64,000 nucleotides of DNA from Heliocidaris erythrogramma (lineage: Eukaryota > Echinodermata > Echinoidea > Camarodonta > Echinometridae). The stretch spans positions 32,121,239 to 32,185,238 of the forward strand of contig CM046864.1 in the NCBI GenBank assembly GCA_025617745.1, written 5' to 3'. A program made the position numbers and the translations under genes. Shown one piece after another: positions 34,861 through 45,620 of the stretch. Under the pieces are notes generated by a model. It ran no database searches, was not told where the DNA came from, and saw only the letters and a list, made by a program, of their open reading frames with translations. The stretch's first letter is position 1, and each line of letters starts with the position of its first letter.

Positions 34861-35219
34861 CAATATATTTCGGGTTCTGCTTCTTAAGAAATAGAATAAT
34901 CATAATAATTTTCATCTTTTTATACGATTTTGTTTATTAGTGATAGAATCAACATTTGTCATTACAGCGTATCCTGCTTTTTAAAATTTACTTTCAAATT
35001 ATGTAAGAAGGAATGAAGGTTTCGCATCTTTAAGAAGTATTAAAAAGTAAAGTCGGATTTAGATTCCAGATTTCTCTACTTAAAAAGAAAAGAAAAATGT
35101 CCTAGCTAAGGGGTTTCAAACAAACATAAAACTCCCTACGTAGGCGCCAATTTATAATAATGTGTTCCCTTTATTACCGCATAAAACATTCTGCATGAAC
35201 ACAAACTTGAATTAGTAAT
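34861..35219. other. No gene recognised
   Basis: AT-rich spacer between the LINE fragment and the glycosyltransferase pseudogene; nothing was seen. Confidence 0.5.
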
Positions 35220-36385
35220 CTAGTGAGGTATCCAAACAGCAATCTATGTAATAACTGCCTATTATACCCGAGACTGACTGACGACTATTCCAAGGCATGC
35301 CTCCGCAGTGGTGATTGTTTCTTGGACGTTTACGGCAATATACAACCATTCAAGAATCGTCCGATTTCTACAAAAGTGCTACATTCAGGCAATGCCCGGG
35401 CGTTTCCGATGCGAAGTAGCCCTGAGCAACCCAACTGCAGCTTCTTTTAATACGTCTGTAGGGTGCTCTTCCGATCCTGTCACTATTGCAAGACGGTTGG
35501 TTTATCAAATACAAGAACCACGGCATGGCCGTTTTGAGGTTTTTATTTTTTCCCAAAAGATGCCAGATGTTTTGTTGTCACTCAGCTGAGGCAGGTGCTT
35601 GTCAAATGCCGTCATGTTGCTGTACGCCTTTCCTGGGGGATTGTCCGCATCTGGGTACTGAGACTGGTCAGGATCAAATCTTTTATATATCCGCTTACTC
35701 TTACTCTTGTCCTTTCCCTTGAGCGAGGACTGCTTACCCCTATGCTGGAAGATCCAGGGCACCCTTACATAATTATTGTGCTGACCATTCAAATCTTGAA
35801 ATACCTAAAGAGCCAATCGACGGGTTGAGCCTGATAGAAAAGCAAGGTGAACTTCGAAAGCCTATCCAAGTCGTGGGCGTGAAAGAACGTTCCGATAAAG
35901 CCCAAAGTAGAGAACTCCACAGTTACCCATTTGACCTTGCTCTTTTCCTGAATATACAGGATAATAGCTTTTATGTACAATGCTGTCGGAAATACGTCAT
36001 TTTCGATTTGGAAGTAGTACTGGGATAGACTATCGGCTTAAAAGAACATGAAAGCGAAATCGGCACATTGTTTTGAGCGCCTGCTGTCTCTGGTCTCCGA
36101 ACCCCTGCAATTAGACCGAAGATTTTCGAGGGGCGGGTTGAAGAACCCCAGGGCCTGGATGACTTGGATAAATCCATTTTCTAGATATGGTAACCACTTG
36201 TATTTAATCATTCCCCTTAATATGGAGCGCTTCTCTTCTTGAAAGTCAGCTAAAAAATGAGGGCAAACGACATGTGAGCGTTCCTTGGGAGATGACTTGC
36301 TAATTAGTGAATCCATAGGTTGAGTCAAGTAGTGTTCCGTTTCCCTCTCAACTTGTAGGTATACCAATCTTTAGAAAACCTGATA
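35220..36385 (-). pseudogene. MGAT4-like N-acetylglucosaminyltransferase (GT54) pseudogene
   Basis: On the minus strand FLKIGIPT (about 36380-36355) begins the sequence, preceded by a good acceptor (TTTCTCTTTGCTATCAG). Then come YLTQPMDSLISKSSPKERS, FIQVIQALGFFNPPLENLR, RRSKQCADFAFMF and SLSQYYFQIENDVFP. VTVEFSTLGFIGTFFHAHD, LLFYQAQPVDWLFRYF, VPWIFQHRGKQSSLKGK and TGSEEHPTDVLKEA follow, and the end is IAVWIPH-stop at about 35240-35220. This is the order of MGAT4 (GnT-IV), a Golgi enzyme that adds beta-1,4-GlcNAc to N-glycans. Disablements: a frame change after IGIPT, a TAA before ADSLSQ, frame changes after WLFRYF and near KTSKR, and further stops. The metal-binding EDD of the family reads END. 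The N-terminal third is not found nearby. The retained acceptor argues against a processed copy. Confidence 0.85.
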
Positions 36386-37100
36386 GCAAAGAGAAAAGAA
36401 TGAATTAAATTTCAATATGGTACATTTGAGCATAATGGCCCTTTTTTTGAAAGCGGCTAAGTTAAGCCTGGGTTATCCTAGGTCACTGATTCATGGAAGG
36501 CCATTTGTCAACCCAAAGTTCCATATTAATTATTACATTTATGTAACAATTTTTTTTTTAATGGTGTGAATTAACATCGGAAATCAATTTCATCAAGACA
36601 AGTATTCTATTTATACTTAGTTACAGAAATATGATGATTTGTATAGGATCAAAATGGTAACACATGGCACTTCGTAATTCAGTGGCCTAAATTTGCGCAC
36701 TGAGGCGGGGTTTAACCCGAATTCTCTCATTCTCTCATTCCCACAGGCTTAATACAGTGACTACCTGGTTCCCGTAGGCAATGGGTTAAGCTTGGCCTAA
36801 AGTTAGACGGCTTTCTAGAATACGGGCAGTTATCAATATTGTAATGTGAATTCAATAAGGTTCGATGCAAAGATAAGAAACATAACTTCGATATTTTTGG
36901 GACAATATGCATATATTTATAGATATGCAATAAAAAAGAAAAAGAAAAAGCAGAAGAAAAAAAAATCATTTCCACGGGAATGTGATTTTGGTAAATATGA
37001 AAGTCTTCGGGGGGGGGGGGGGGGGTGGGGTTATCGGCATAAATTATTTGACCAACGTTTAGTCTCAAAAAGGGAGGGGGTTCCCGTAGCTCGTTTCTGT
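36386..37100. repeat. Unassigned sequence, dispersed repeat and poly-G block
   Basis: 36712-36790 is the inverted counterpart of 18459-18522 (CCCGTAGGCAATGGG phrase). A G run at 37008-37025 followed by a GTAGCTCG phrase (about 37087) belongs with the poly-G family. No gene was seen. Confidence 0.45.
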
Positions 37101-37620
37101 TGATTTAGTGTTTTTACCGAGCGTCTATTCTAGGGTTAAAGAGCTTTTACAATTTAATTCACTACAAAGCATATCAACGTGGGCAGCATGGCGTCCCACC
37201 TATCCTCTACAGTGTGTATCAAAAATATGTAATCCAAATTCAGAAGAGTGAATATTTCAAGGTTTTTAACTTTGACAATTTAGATGTACCTTATAATTAT
37301 ATAAAGAGGAGCTCCTTACCTTTACACCGATAGCTTACTTGCATCACTCACGTCACATATGACAGAGTGCATAGTTATTGAAGGTACGGATAACAGGTAC
37401 TAATATCATTTCTTTTGTGGTAAATTTTTGGTAAATGGAAAGACTAAAACGAACACTTTCTCTAATGCCACACATGATCGAGTATTTTTTTTCCTTTTAT
37501 ATCATCAAGATGACAGGCCCCTGGGATCCGGGGGTGCTGTAGGGGCTGCTGGGGGTGCTGTAGCTAAAAAGTAGTTAAAAAGAGACCCCGAAACGCTGAG
37601 GACCCTTTTTTTTTAATTAG
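37101..37620. other. No gene recognised
   Basis: AT-rich flank followed by a GGGGGTGCTGTAG duplication (37525-37565), probably the end of a poly-G-type repeat. Confidence 0.4.
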
Positions 37621-37621
37621 A

Positions 37622-37978
37622 GGTGTCGTAGTCGAGTGGTTCAATCACTTGACTGGGAATGCAAAGGTCGTGTGTTCGAACCCCGGCACGGCACTTATGC
37701 CCTTAAGCAAGGCATTTTATCTACATTGCTCCTCTCCACCCAGGTGTTAAATGGGTACCCGGGAGGATGCGAACGTCAATGTGGTTGGATTAGCATGTGC
37801 GCGCTTGGAAACAGGCGACTGGCTGGAATGCTCCCCAGAGAAGTGGAGAATGTGCACTGTAATGTGCAGAATCGCAAATGAATCCAGTGACCGGGTAATA
37901 ATGCTGTAAGCGCTTTGGTCGGTTACATTGTAACTGCTAAGGCGCTATAAAAGAAACGGCTATTATTATTATTATTAA
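37622..37978 (+). mobile_element. tRNA-derived SINE with (ATT)n tail
   Basis: A tRNA-like head has an A-box region GTCGTAGTCGAGTGGTTCAA and a B box GTCGTGTGTTCGAACCCCG. A body of about 230 bp follows, containing CCACCCAGGTGTTAAATGGG and TAAGCGCTTTGGTCGG, then GGCGCTATAAAAGAAACGG and an (ATT)n tail at 37963-37978. It is full length and not visibly broken. A Ser/Leu-type tRNA origin is possible; the anticodon arm is unclear. Confidence 0.85.
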
Positions 37979-38604
37979 CAAAATTGTCCTCAGGTGCCTG
38001 CAAGATGAACAACATTTTTGGAAGCTTTGGTAATTGAAGTATGACTGACATTGAGTATTATACCTAATTATGTAAGTATTGTAGAGGGTCTTGGTATCAT
38101 CGATTATCACTGGTAAAGCGGTTCAACTTACGATTGAACACCAGACGTTAGTGATTAGAACATTTTCCACCTGTTACCACAAGACACGGAGTTCGCAGTG
38201 AATTTATGAGGCTCTTGGAGAACGTTTCCTAGAAAGAGAGCTTCTTATTGTGACCAGAAAATTTGGGCGAATGTTTGGAAATATCAAGAACACGTACTAG
38301 TCGCAACTGCAGTGTCAAGGCGACAACTTTGGGATTATCGTACGGATACTAACATAAAACTAAGGCAACTTTTAACAGAATCACGAGACAAAAAATAATC
38401 TTTCCATTCATCATAGGGATAAATTATTGAAATGTTCACATAAATTAACAATGTATAGTAGTAGATCATCTTTGACATCAGTGAAAGCATTCATTTCATC
38501 CATTTACCCAAACTTGCAAAAAAGGGAATTCGTAGCTATCGTATTCGATAACATTGTACTCGGTCATGCGTGACATCGGTGATCCAAGTAAGGTATCCCA
38601 AGTC
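37979..38604. other. No gene recognised
   Basis: Nothing coding or repetitive was recognised. Confidence 0.5.
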
Positions 38605-40410
38605 GAAATGAAATAGGGTAAAAATAGGAAAAATATACAAAAAAATTACCAACGGAAATATATTTTTTTCCTATTTTTTTCCTATTTTGTATAGCGTAGA
38701 GATAGCTACTTGTAATAGGATAAAAATAGGATTGAAACACATTTTTCCTATTTTTTCCCCTATTTTTCCCTATTTTTATTCCAAGAAAATAGGATAAAAC
38801 CAGAAAGAAAATAGTCCTTCGAAATTATTCCGGAAATAGGAAAAAAACAAAAATAGGATGGAAATAGGATTAAATTAGGTGAAAACTAGGTAGAAAATAG
38901 GGGAAAACACGTTGAAGAAAATAGTGGGAGATGGAAAATAGGAAAAATATAGAAATAAAATAGTGGAAAACTAGGCCGAAAATAGGATAAAATTTGATTG
39001 AGAAATAGGATAAAATAGGAGGAAATAGGAATTGAATAATGGGAAACTACAGAAAAAATAGGACAAAAACAGGAATAAAATAGTGGAAAACTAAGCAGAA
39101 AATAGATTGAATCTAATTGAGAAAATGCAATGTAATAGGGAAACTAGGGAGAAAATAGGAAAAATCTACAAAACCAATAAGAAAATAATTAACTATAAGA
39201 AGAAATGCTGTGGGTGTCTACAGGAACAATCTCATGACATTATTGATTATTATTTTATTAATCCTATCTTGTAATCATATCCTATCCTATCCTCTCCTAC
39301 TCCTATAAATCCTATAGCCTACATCCTATGTCCTATACCTAGCTACTAATAGGGACATAGTTGTAGTGCTATAAAAAAATGGTTACTGACTAGATTACAC
39401 TTTTATTATTAAAATTGATTTACACTTTTATTAATGAAATATGAAAATGCCTTTTGAAATTGTGTACAACATTACAATAGTTTAATGTAAGTAAAATCTC
39501 TATCAAAGTTCAAATCTTAATCCCAAATCTAAATGTATTTATCTATTTCCACTAGTTTTCATATTTTAGATTGTTATTCATGAATATTCATGATTGATTA
39601 GGACCTACATGTATAGAAACCAATAGTTGGGAAACTAAAATAAAACTAGTGCTGGAAAAAATAAAGTTTGGAAAATATGATAAAACTAGTGTCAGCAAAA
39701 GTACAGAAGTCAGGAAACTAGAATAAAACTATAGTGCTGGAAAAAAATAAAGTTTGGAAAATAGGATAAAACTAGTGCTGGATCATGGGGAAAGATAAAA
39801 GTTTGGAAAATAGTACAAAACTAGTTTTAGAATAATGAGAAAACTAGGATGAAACTAGAGCTAGTCTGAAAAATAGGATAAAACTATTTTTTGACAAAAA
39901 TGAAAAGTGCCAAAACTAGGGAAAAAATAGTCCGGAGAGAAATGAGGTCTAAAAAATAGGAAAAAATCAGAAAATAGCCTCAAAATAGGCCTATTTCTAT
40001 TATATTTTCCATGGGAAATAGGATAAAAATAGGCCTATTTTCCTGAAATAGGAATAAAATAGGTGAAAAATAAAAAATAGCCTAAAATTACTTCCATTTT
40101 CTTCCTATTTCCGAGGGAAATACAATAAGAATAGGCCTATTTTCCTGAAATAGGAAGAAAATAGGTGAAAAATAAAAAATAGCCTAAAATTACTTCTATT
40201 TTCTTCCTACTTCCGAGGGAAATACAATAAAAATAGGCCTATTTTCCTTAGAATAGGAATTAAATAGGGAAAAAATAAAAAATAGCCAAAAAATAGATCT
40301 AATTTTTTCATATTTTCCAAAGAACATAGGAAAAAATAGGCCTATTTTCGTTTAAATAGGAATAAAATAGGGAAAAAATAGGGAAAAAATATATTTTCAC
40401 ACTTCCGAAA
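38605..40410. repeat. Keyword array: AAAATAGGAAAAATAG
   Basis: About 1.8 kb dominated by AAATAGGA/AAAATAGG, with fewer CCTATTTTT copies. The words are dense at 38605-39180 and 39595-40410 and absent from a central AT-rich 39190-39590. Spacers differ between copies, so this is not a simple tandem repeat. A phrase of about 115 bp with AATAGGCCTATTTTCCTGAA recurs in the right half (about 40020, 40130, 40235). No protein and no clear ends. Confidence 0.78.
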
Positions 40411-40499
40411 ACTACTGGGGATAATGGGAAAGGCAAGAGCGTTCATCGTTATTTGTAAGCTTCGTGTAAATTGTTGAAATAGATATCCTTTGAAGGGGT

Positions 40500-41112
40500 C
40501 CACTCGCGAGTCATAAGGACCGCTATTCACAATGAGCGCTATTCATAAGGGCTGCTATTCATAATAGGAGAAGAGGGTCCGTATTCATAATAAGAAAAGA
40601 GGGTCGCTATTCAGAATAGGAGAAGAGGGTCGCTATTCAGAATACGGCATAAGGGTATAACGACCCCCATTTCGTATTATGAATAGCGACCCTCTTCTAT
40701 AATTAATAGCAACCCTCAATCCGTATTATGAATAGCGACCCTCTTCTCCTAATATGAATAGTGGTTCTTATGAGTAATAACCCTCAATGTGAATTAGGAA
40801 TAGTGACCCTCATCTCACATTATTAATAGCGGTCCTTTTTAATAATGGTCCTTATGACCAGAGGCGGCGGAACGTCAGGCTCGAACTATGGAAGTGGAGG
40901 GGCACCTTTTGTCCACTAAACAAAAGGTGCACCTCCCCCCCCCCCCACTTTCATTGTCCGAGCCCAACGTTCTGCCGCGTCTGCTTATGACTTTATGAAT
41001 AGTGACCCCTTTCCATTTTATGAATGGCAGACCTTAAGGTATAGGAACTTACACGTTATGAATAGCGGTCCTTATGAATAGCGGTCATTATGAATAGCGG
41101 TCCTCATGACCA
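40500..41112. repeat. Keyword array: GAATAGCGACCCT / GGTCGCTATTC
   Basis: The words GAATAGCG, AGGGTCGCTATTC and GGTCCTTATGA recur in both orientations with orientation bias on each side of about 40650. A separate poly-C foldback (40862-40986) sits inside the array. The word differs from the AAATAGG array next to it, from which it is separated by about 90 bp. Confidence 0.75.
40862..40986. mobile_element. Poly-C foldback (MITE-like) inside keyword array
   Basis: GGCGGCGGAACGTCAGGCTC on the left is inverted as GAGCCCAACGTTCTGCCGCG on the right. Inner arms contain GGGGCACCTTTTGT and ACAAAAGGTGCACCTCCCC. It is about 125 bp, non-coding, and related in style to the poly-G family. Confidence 0.6.
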
Positions 41113-41435
41113 GCGAGGTTGCCCCGTTCATCTAACGGAATGGGCTCGCCCTGGAAAGTCTACGTTATGGAGAAACATACGAAAATATCAGCAGGGGGGT
41201 CAAGCCTCAATGTCATCAAGGGCCGAAGAAGAATTGCCATATCGGAAAAGAATGTGGCAGAAGTAAGGTGTGTCAACCATGAGACTCCCGAAGTATCTGT
41301 AATTTTCAGCTTTTTTATACCCCAAGTCCCGAACCATCTGTAAGGTTCCTTTTCATTCCCCAATTTTGTGAAAATTCACCCAAGCATTAATTCCATTGTC
41401 AGCTACTAGGTCAGAAAAGCTGAATGGCTTCTTAC

Positions 41436-42011
41436 TCAACTACCCACTCATATTTGCTTGCAGCAGAGGACCCACCACATTGTATATCATGTGACTGTAC
41501 ACTTACAGTTAAACATATTCTTATTGAATGCATTGAATTTGCTCACATCCGTAACAATTTTTATAATGTCCCTGATCTGAATACCTTGTTTAGCGAAATT
41601 CCACGATTATGCATCATAGATTTTCTTAAAGAAATCAACCTATTTATTAGATTCTAGATTAGGAACTTTTTCCCACAGCTATGCCTTTGGGCAATTTTAT
41701 TCAATTTTTTAGTCTTTCGGAGGAGACTTTAAGCCGTCGGTCCCGTGTAAAGGAGAGTCACACCACTTGCACGTTAAAGAACCTGCTTCTCTGTTCGAAA
41801 AGAGTAGGGAATTTTTCCCGGAAAAGTAGTTAAGCTCACTTTTACCCAATATACTTCGTAATTAAACCTACTGATCACATACATACACACTAAACAAATA
41901 TTGTACTTTAAGAAACTTTATATATTAATGTTTAGACACTTATATGACATATTGTGTTGATAGTGTCGTTAAAATTTAATCAATCAATCAATCAATCAAC
42001 TACCCACTCAT
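41436..42011 (+). mobile_element. LINE D: 5'-truncated LINE 3' end with target-site duplication
   Basis: The 16-bp TCAACTACCCACTCAT at 41436-41451 is repeated exactly at 41996-42011. Between the repeats lies the C-terminal coding end of a non-LTR element: EDPPHCISCDCTLTVKHI continues ...IEC, a CCHC-type knuckle, and LFSEIPRLCIIDFLKEINLF follows before the stop at 41655. A 3' UTR has CTTTCGGAGGAGACTTTAAG and TGCACGTTAAAGAACC, and an (AATC)n tail at about 41975-41997. The knuckle style suggests an RNase-H-bearing LINE of the I/Nimb/Outcast group; the clade is inference. This is a late, clean insertion truncated at its 5' end. Confidence 0.87.
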
Positions 42012-42819
42012 TTGGACAGAAATCAAGCATGAAAGAAGAGTAGTAGAGCTTTTCATACATGCATATCTCATGAAGGAAACTACTCATTATAATAGAAAAT
42101 TTATGCCATGATATCCGGTTTCCTTACTTCTTGGACACACTGTATGGTCATAGTCTGTGGTAGAATATCACTGTCATTAATCATACTGTGGCATAGTATC
42201 ATCGTCATTAGTCATTACCATCATCATCATAAGGCATAGTGATCATATCAAATATCAGTAAAGTATGGGGAGAAACCATTTGAGAACATGTTAAGCAATG
42301 TTCATAGCTCTTCTACGAATATATATATCATTATAATCATTGTTAGGTGCTTGTTGCTTGCTTTGAAATAAATATTTGAAGTGTTAAATAACTATTACAG
42401 TTATTATCTTAATTTGAACAATGTACGGTTGTTCCTAACTGTTCATTGCTTACGCTACAAAGATTGAAATGTGAATGAATGGAAGAAGTAAATGAATCAT
42501 CAGTTACATCGAAAACTTCTTAGAATATTTTACTTTGCTTCTAGTAATTAAGAAAATTTTGAATGCATATTCATAACATTTTACAAATGATATATTGATC
42601 TGAAATAGTATCATTATTAAGTATTTGGCGTCATCTGTGCCTGGGAGGAGAAAAGCAAACTGAATCACTGTAACCCTCAAGTCTCTCATCCCGATATAAC
42701 TGATTGTGATGAGCAAGTATACCACTACACCGGAGTTTCCCCCTACTCTTCTTCGAGTATTGAGTAAGTTGGTTCTAATCTTGCAAAGGTGGTGACTCTT
42801 CTCTGCACGGGCCTCCATT
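42012..42819. other. No gene recognised
   Basis: AT-rich with an ATC-rich patch near 42175-42240. A minus-strand open frame at 42504-42818 is unrecognised. Confidence 0.45.
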
Positions 42820-42985
42820 TAACGTCCTATGCGAGGGACGGGGAGTTTGCCACTGTAACATAGCCTGCGTCTATGAAACAATGGAGGGATGCGTTAACAC
42901 ACAACGCAGGTTTCAGCCCTCCGCCCGGGGTGGATTCGAACCCACAATCTTCAATTCAATTCAATTTTATTTAGCAAATTCATAA
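42820..42985 (-). mobile_element. SINE fragment, tRNA B box and GACGTTAAA tail
   Basis: On the minus strand AGATTGTGGGTTCGAATCCA is a B box. It is followed by a body and by CATAGGACGTTAAATGGAGG at the far end (about 42835-42815), a phrase type shared with LINE/SINE tails elsewhere in the window. The other end runs into (TTGAA)n at 42949-42965. Confidence 0.5.
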
Positions 42986-43194
42986 AAAAAACATTACAAA
43001 TACATTACATGTAATACATTAAAACAATTGAAACAATAAAACACTTAAGAAATTGCAGGGAAATGCAGCAGAAAGACGAAGTCTTATATTGAAGCCGCAC
43101 CCCATGTTATACATAACTACAGTACATGAATAAAATAAAGTATGTAAAACACAGTATGTAAAACACACTGTGCCCTAACACATACACATACGCA

Positions 43195-43610
43195 CACACA
43201 CATCTATGTTTTCTATTATTCGAATTTCAACCAATGACTCCATTATTGAATTGCGTCACAAAATTCATTGGCGGAATAAACTTCACCAATTGTCAACCGA
43301 TGACCCATTGAATTACTACCGATGACCCATTGTTCTCTTTGTTCGGTGTCATCAGTTTGAATGCATAAACATGTACACCTATCCACACACACACACACCC
43401 ACATACACACGCATCTATGTTTTCTATTGTTCGAATTTCGACCGATGACTCCACTATTGAATTGTGTCACACAATTCATTGACGGAATAAACCTCACCAA
43501 TTGTTGACAACCGATGAACTATTGAATTACTACCGATGACCCATTGTTCTCTTTGTTCGATGTCATCGGTTTGAATGCGTAAACATGTACACTCACACAC
43601 AAAACGCCTA
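43195..43610. repeat. Keyword modules 1 and 2: ACCGATGAC scaffold, CA-linked
   Basis: Two copies, starting at about 43199 and 43411, each have TCTATGTTTTCTATT, then ACCGATGAC repeats followed by CATTG. GCGGAATAAAC / GACGGAATAAAC, more ACCGATGACCCATTG, TTCTCTTTGTTCG, GTGTCATC/TGTCATCGG and a TAAACATGTACAC + (AC)n linker come after. The scaffold (CGGAATAAA, CATTG, TTGTTCTCT, AATGC-TAAACA, CA repeat) matches the modules at 47440-48035, which carry other key words. Confidence 0.75.
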
Positions 43611-43775
43611 TTAGATATGTTATTGCACGTAATTTGTCTGAAGTAAATACATTTTATATTTTTTCTTAAAAGCATTCAATGATGAACTACTTTTGATATC
43701 ATTCGGTTTTTCCAAATTTTCGGAACATTATAGGGTAGAAAACACAGTTTCAAAACCTTATTTCCTCTTGAACTC

Positions 43776-43990
43776 TTGAACTCGAACTCGCATAGCAACG
43801 CTCTGGCTCACTGCCGAGAACCGACCAATCAAAATAGGCTTGTGCGCACACGCTCTATTCATTTCCATATGAATTACGTTTACCCTCGATCTCTGCCTTA
43901 TTTGCATAGTTTATGCAAATTAAATCGATCGACCACTTCGCCTCGCGTACCGAGTTCTTTTTCTCCAGCTTTGCATGCCACCGGATTGAT
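43776..43990 (+). promoter_or_regulatory. Regulatory candidate: octamer pair and CCAAT box
   Basis: ATTTGCAT at 43900-43907 and ATGCAAAT at 43913-43920 form a head-to-head POU-domain octamer pair. CCAAT lies at 43825-43829 and GCATAGCAACGC (about 43790) resembles an RFX X-box half. This combination is known from histone and other cell-cycle promoters. No histone, snRNA or other gene was found beside it, so its target is unknown. Confidence 0.35.
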
Positions 43991-44284
43991 TTTCATATAG
44001 AAACTTTTTTTTCATTTTTGAATATATTTTCCACGGAAGTATATTTTATCATTGATTGGATTTTTGTTACACTTTTCTCATCAATTGTTCTGTCTTCATT
44101 TCTGACCTTCTTTATTACCGTCTCTTGTTCTCCATTATAAACACTCGATTTTATATTTCTCTCACCCTCTTCAACAACAATTTCGTCTTCTGTGCTCGTC
44201 TATTCGTTTAGAACAGAACAGAAAAAACATAAATAAATGTCAAATGCATAATGAAATAAAAGCAAAAGGTTAGAAATAAATACT

Positions 44285-44714
44285 TGAAAATCTTTGGGGG
44301 ACATTTCTTCTACTTTTTGTTTTACATTCATAGGTTTATTATGGAGTTCACGATTTTCATCATCATGCAGCATCATACTTTCATTATTGCTTCCTCTGCT
44401 GAATTGTTTTCTGTATAAAGGAGTAGCGTTATTCACATTTTATTGAACTACATACAGTATATTCAGTTAGTCGTCGTACTTTACAAACAATAAACCGAGT
44501 CCAGCTTGGGTTCGAACGGTTTCAAAAGCATGAATGGATTTCCTGTCTTTTCATCGCAGATGAGAACAAAGGAAATACGAACGAAGGTTGCCAAGGCCAC
44601 GCCAGATAATCCCCCATTTTGTCAATGGAGTTCCAATCCAGGGGGCGAGAGGATCTAACATAATAAAACACTCATCGATTACTTTCTTTTCCAAAGGCGG
44701 ATCAATGTTGGTGG
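44285..44714 (-). CDS. Two possible minus-strand exons, unidentified
   Basis: A strong acceptor tract (TATTATTCTTTTCTACAG, minus strand) ends at 44715. An open frame follows, reading NIDPPLEKKVIDECFIML and DPLAPWIGTPLTKWG. About 150 bp further along, 44440-44285 is open with FSRGSNNESMMLHDDENREL and ends at a donor-like CAA/GTATTT. Both have coding-like composition, but I recognise no family. The donor of the first and the acceptor of the second are weak, so they may be chance frames. Confidence 0.22.
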
Positions 44715-45021
44715 CTGTAGAAAAGAATAATAGCGAATATAAATATATGTATTTAAACTTGTACCAGTGTACCACTTATAACAGAGGAATTATTATTGAA
44801 CATTTCCCCTATTTAGACTTTAGAAGTTAGCGAAAGTCGAACCGATTTATAAGGTTTAAACTCTGTGAATTCATTTGTCTTCCGGCCACTTCATGAGAGC
44901 TTATAATCTGCGGCAAAAAACCCTCCAAAACGCGATAATAGATAACACAGAATCCACACGAAACGATTCTGTAAAGATGATTATAATAAGAGAAAAATCG
45001 TTTTGTTTTGTTTTTATTTTT
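44715..45021. other. No gene recognised
   Basis: Spacer before the AGCTCACCTGAG repeat; nothing was seen. Confidence 0.45.
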
Positions 45022-45620
45022 AGCTCACCTGAGCCTATGGCTCGAGTGAGCTATTGCGATGGAAATTTGTCCGTCGTCCGTCGTCCGTCGTGCGTCGTCC
45101 GTTAACTTTTTACATTTTCATCTTCTTCTCCAAAACCCATGATCGGAATTCAACCAAACTTGGTAGGAATCATCCTTAGGGGTAGGGGACCCAAAGTTGC
45201 TAAAATGGTACATGTGGCCCCCAGGGGGGCCCAGGGGGAGGGCCCCCAAGTATAAAAGCTATGTAAATTTCAAACATCTTCTTCAGAACCAGGAATAGCT
45301 CAGACTTGGTATTGTGTATGGAGATTTTTTTCTGGGTGGCCCTATAGGGGGTCCGTGGGGGGTAACATACTGGAGGGGGGGGGGGGGGGGTGGGGGAGGC
45401 CAGTTGTCCGCCATCCATAAACTTTTTACATTTTCAGCTTCTTCTCCAAAACCCATGATTGGAATTTAACCGAACTTGGTAGGAAGCTCAGACTTGGTAT
45501 TGTGTATAGAGATACCTCTATAGATGAAGAATGAAAGTTGTTCATGTGCTGGAGAGAACATGCACCAGATGTGAATTGATCCACCTTAGGTGAGCGTCGT
45601 GCCCCCTGGGGCTCTTGTTT
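45022..45620. repeat. Dispersed repeat of the AGCTCACCTGAGC type
   Basis: It opens with AGCTCACCTGAGCCTATGGC and CGAGTGAGCTATTGCGATGG and ends with GGTGAGCGTCGTGCCCCCTG then GGGCTCTTGTTTG. I know this opening and ending as a widespread non-coding repeat in marine invertebrate genomes. An internal section with ACTTTTTACATTTTCA and CTTCTCCAAAACCCATGAT occurs twice (about 45103 and 45420). A G run lies at about 45375-45390. It has a microsatellite-like GTCCGTCGTCC tract at 45068-45100. Confidence 0.6.
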
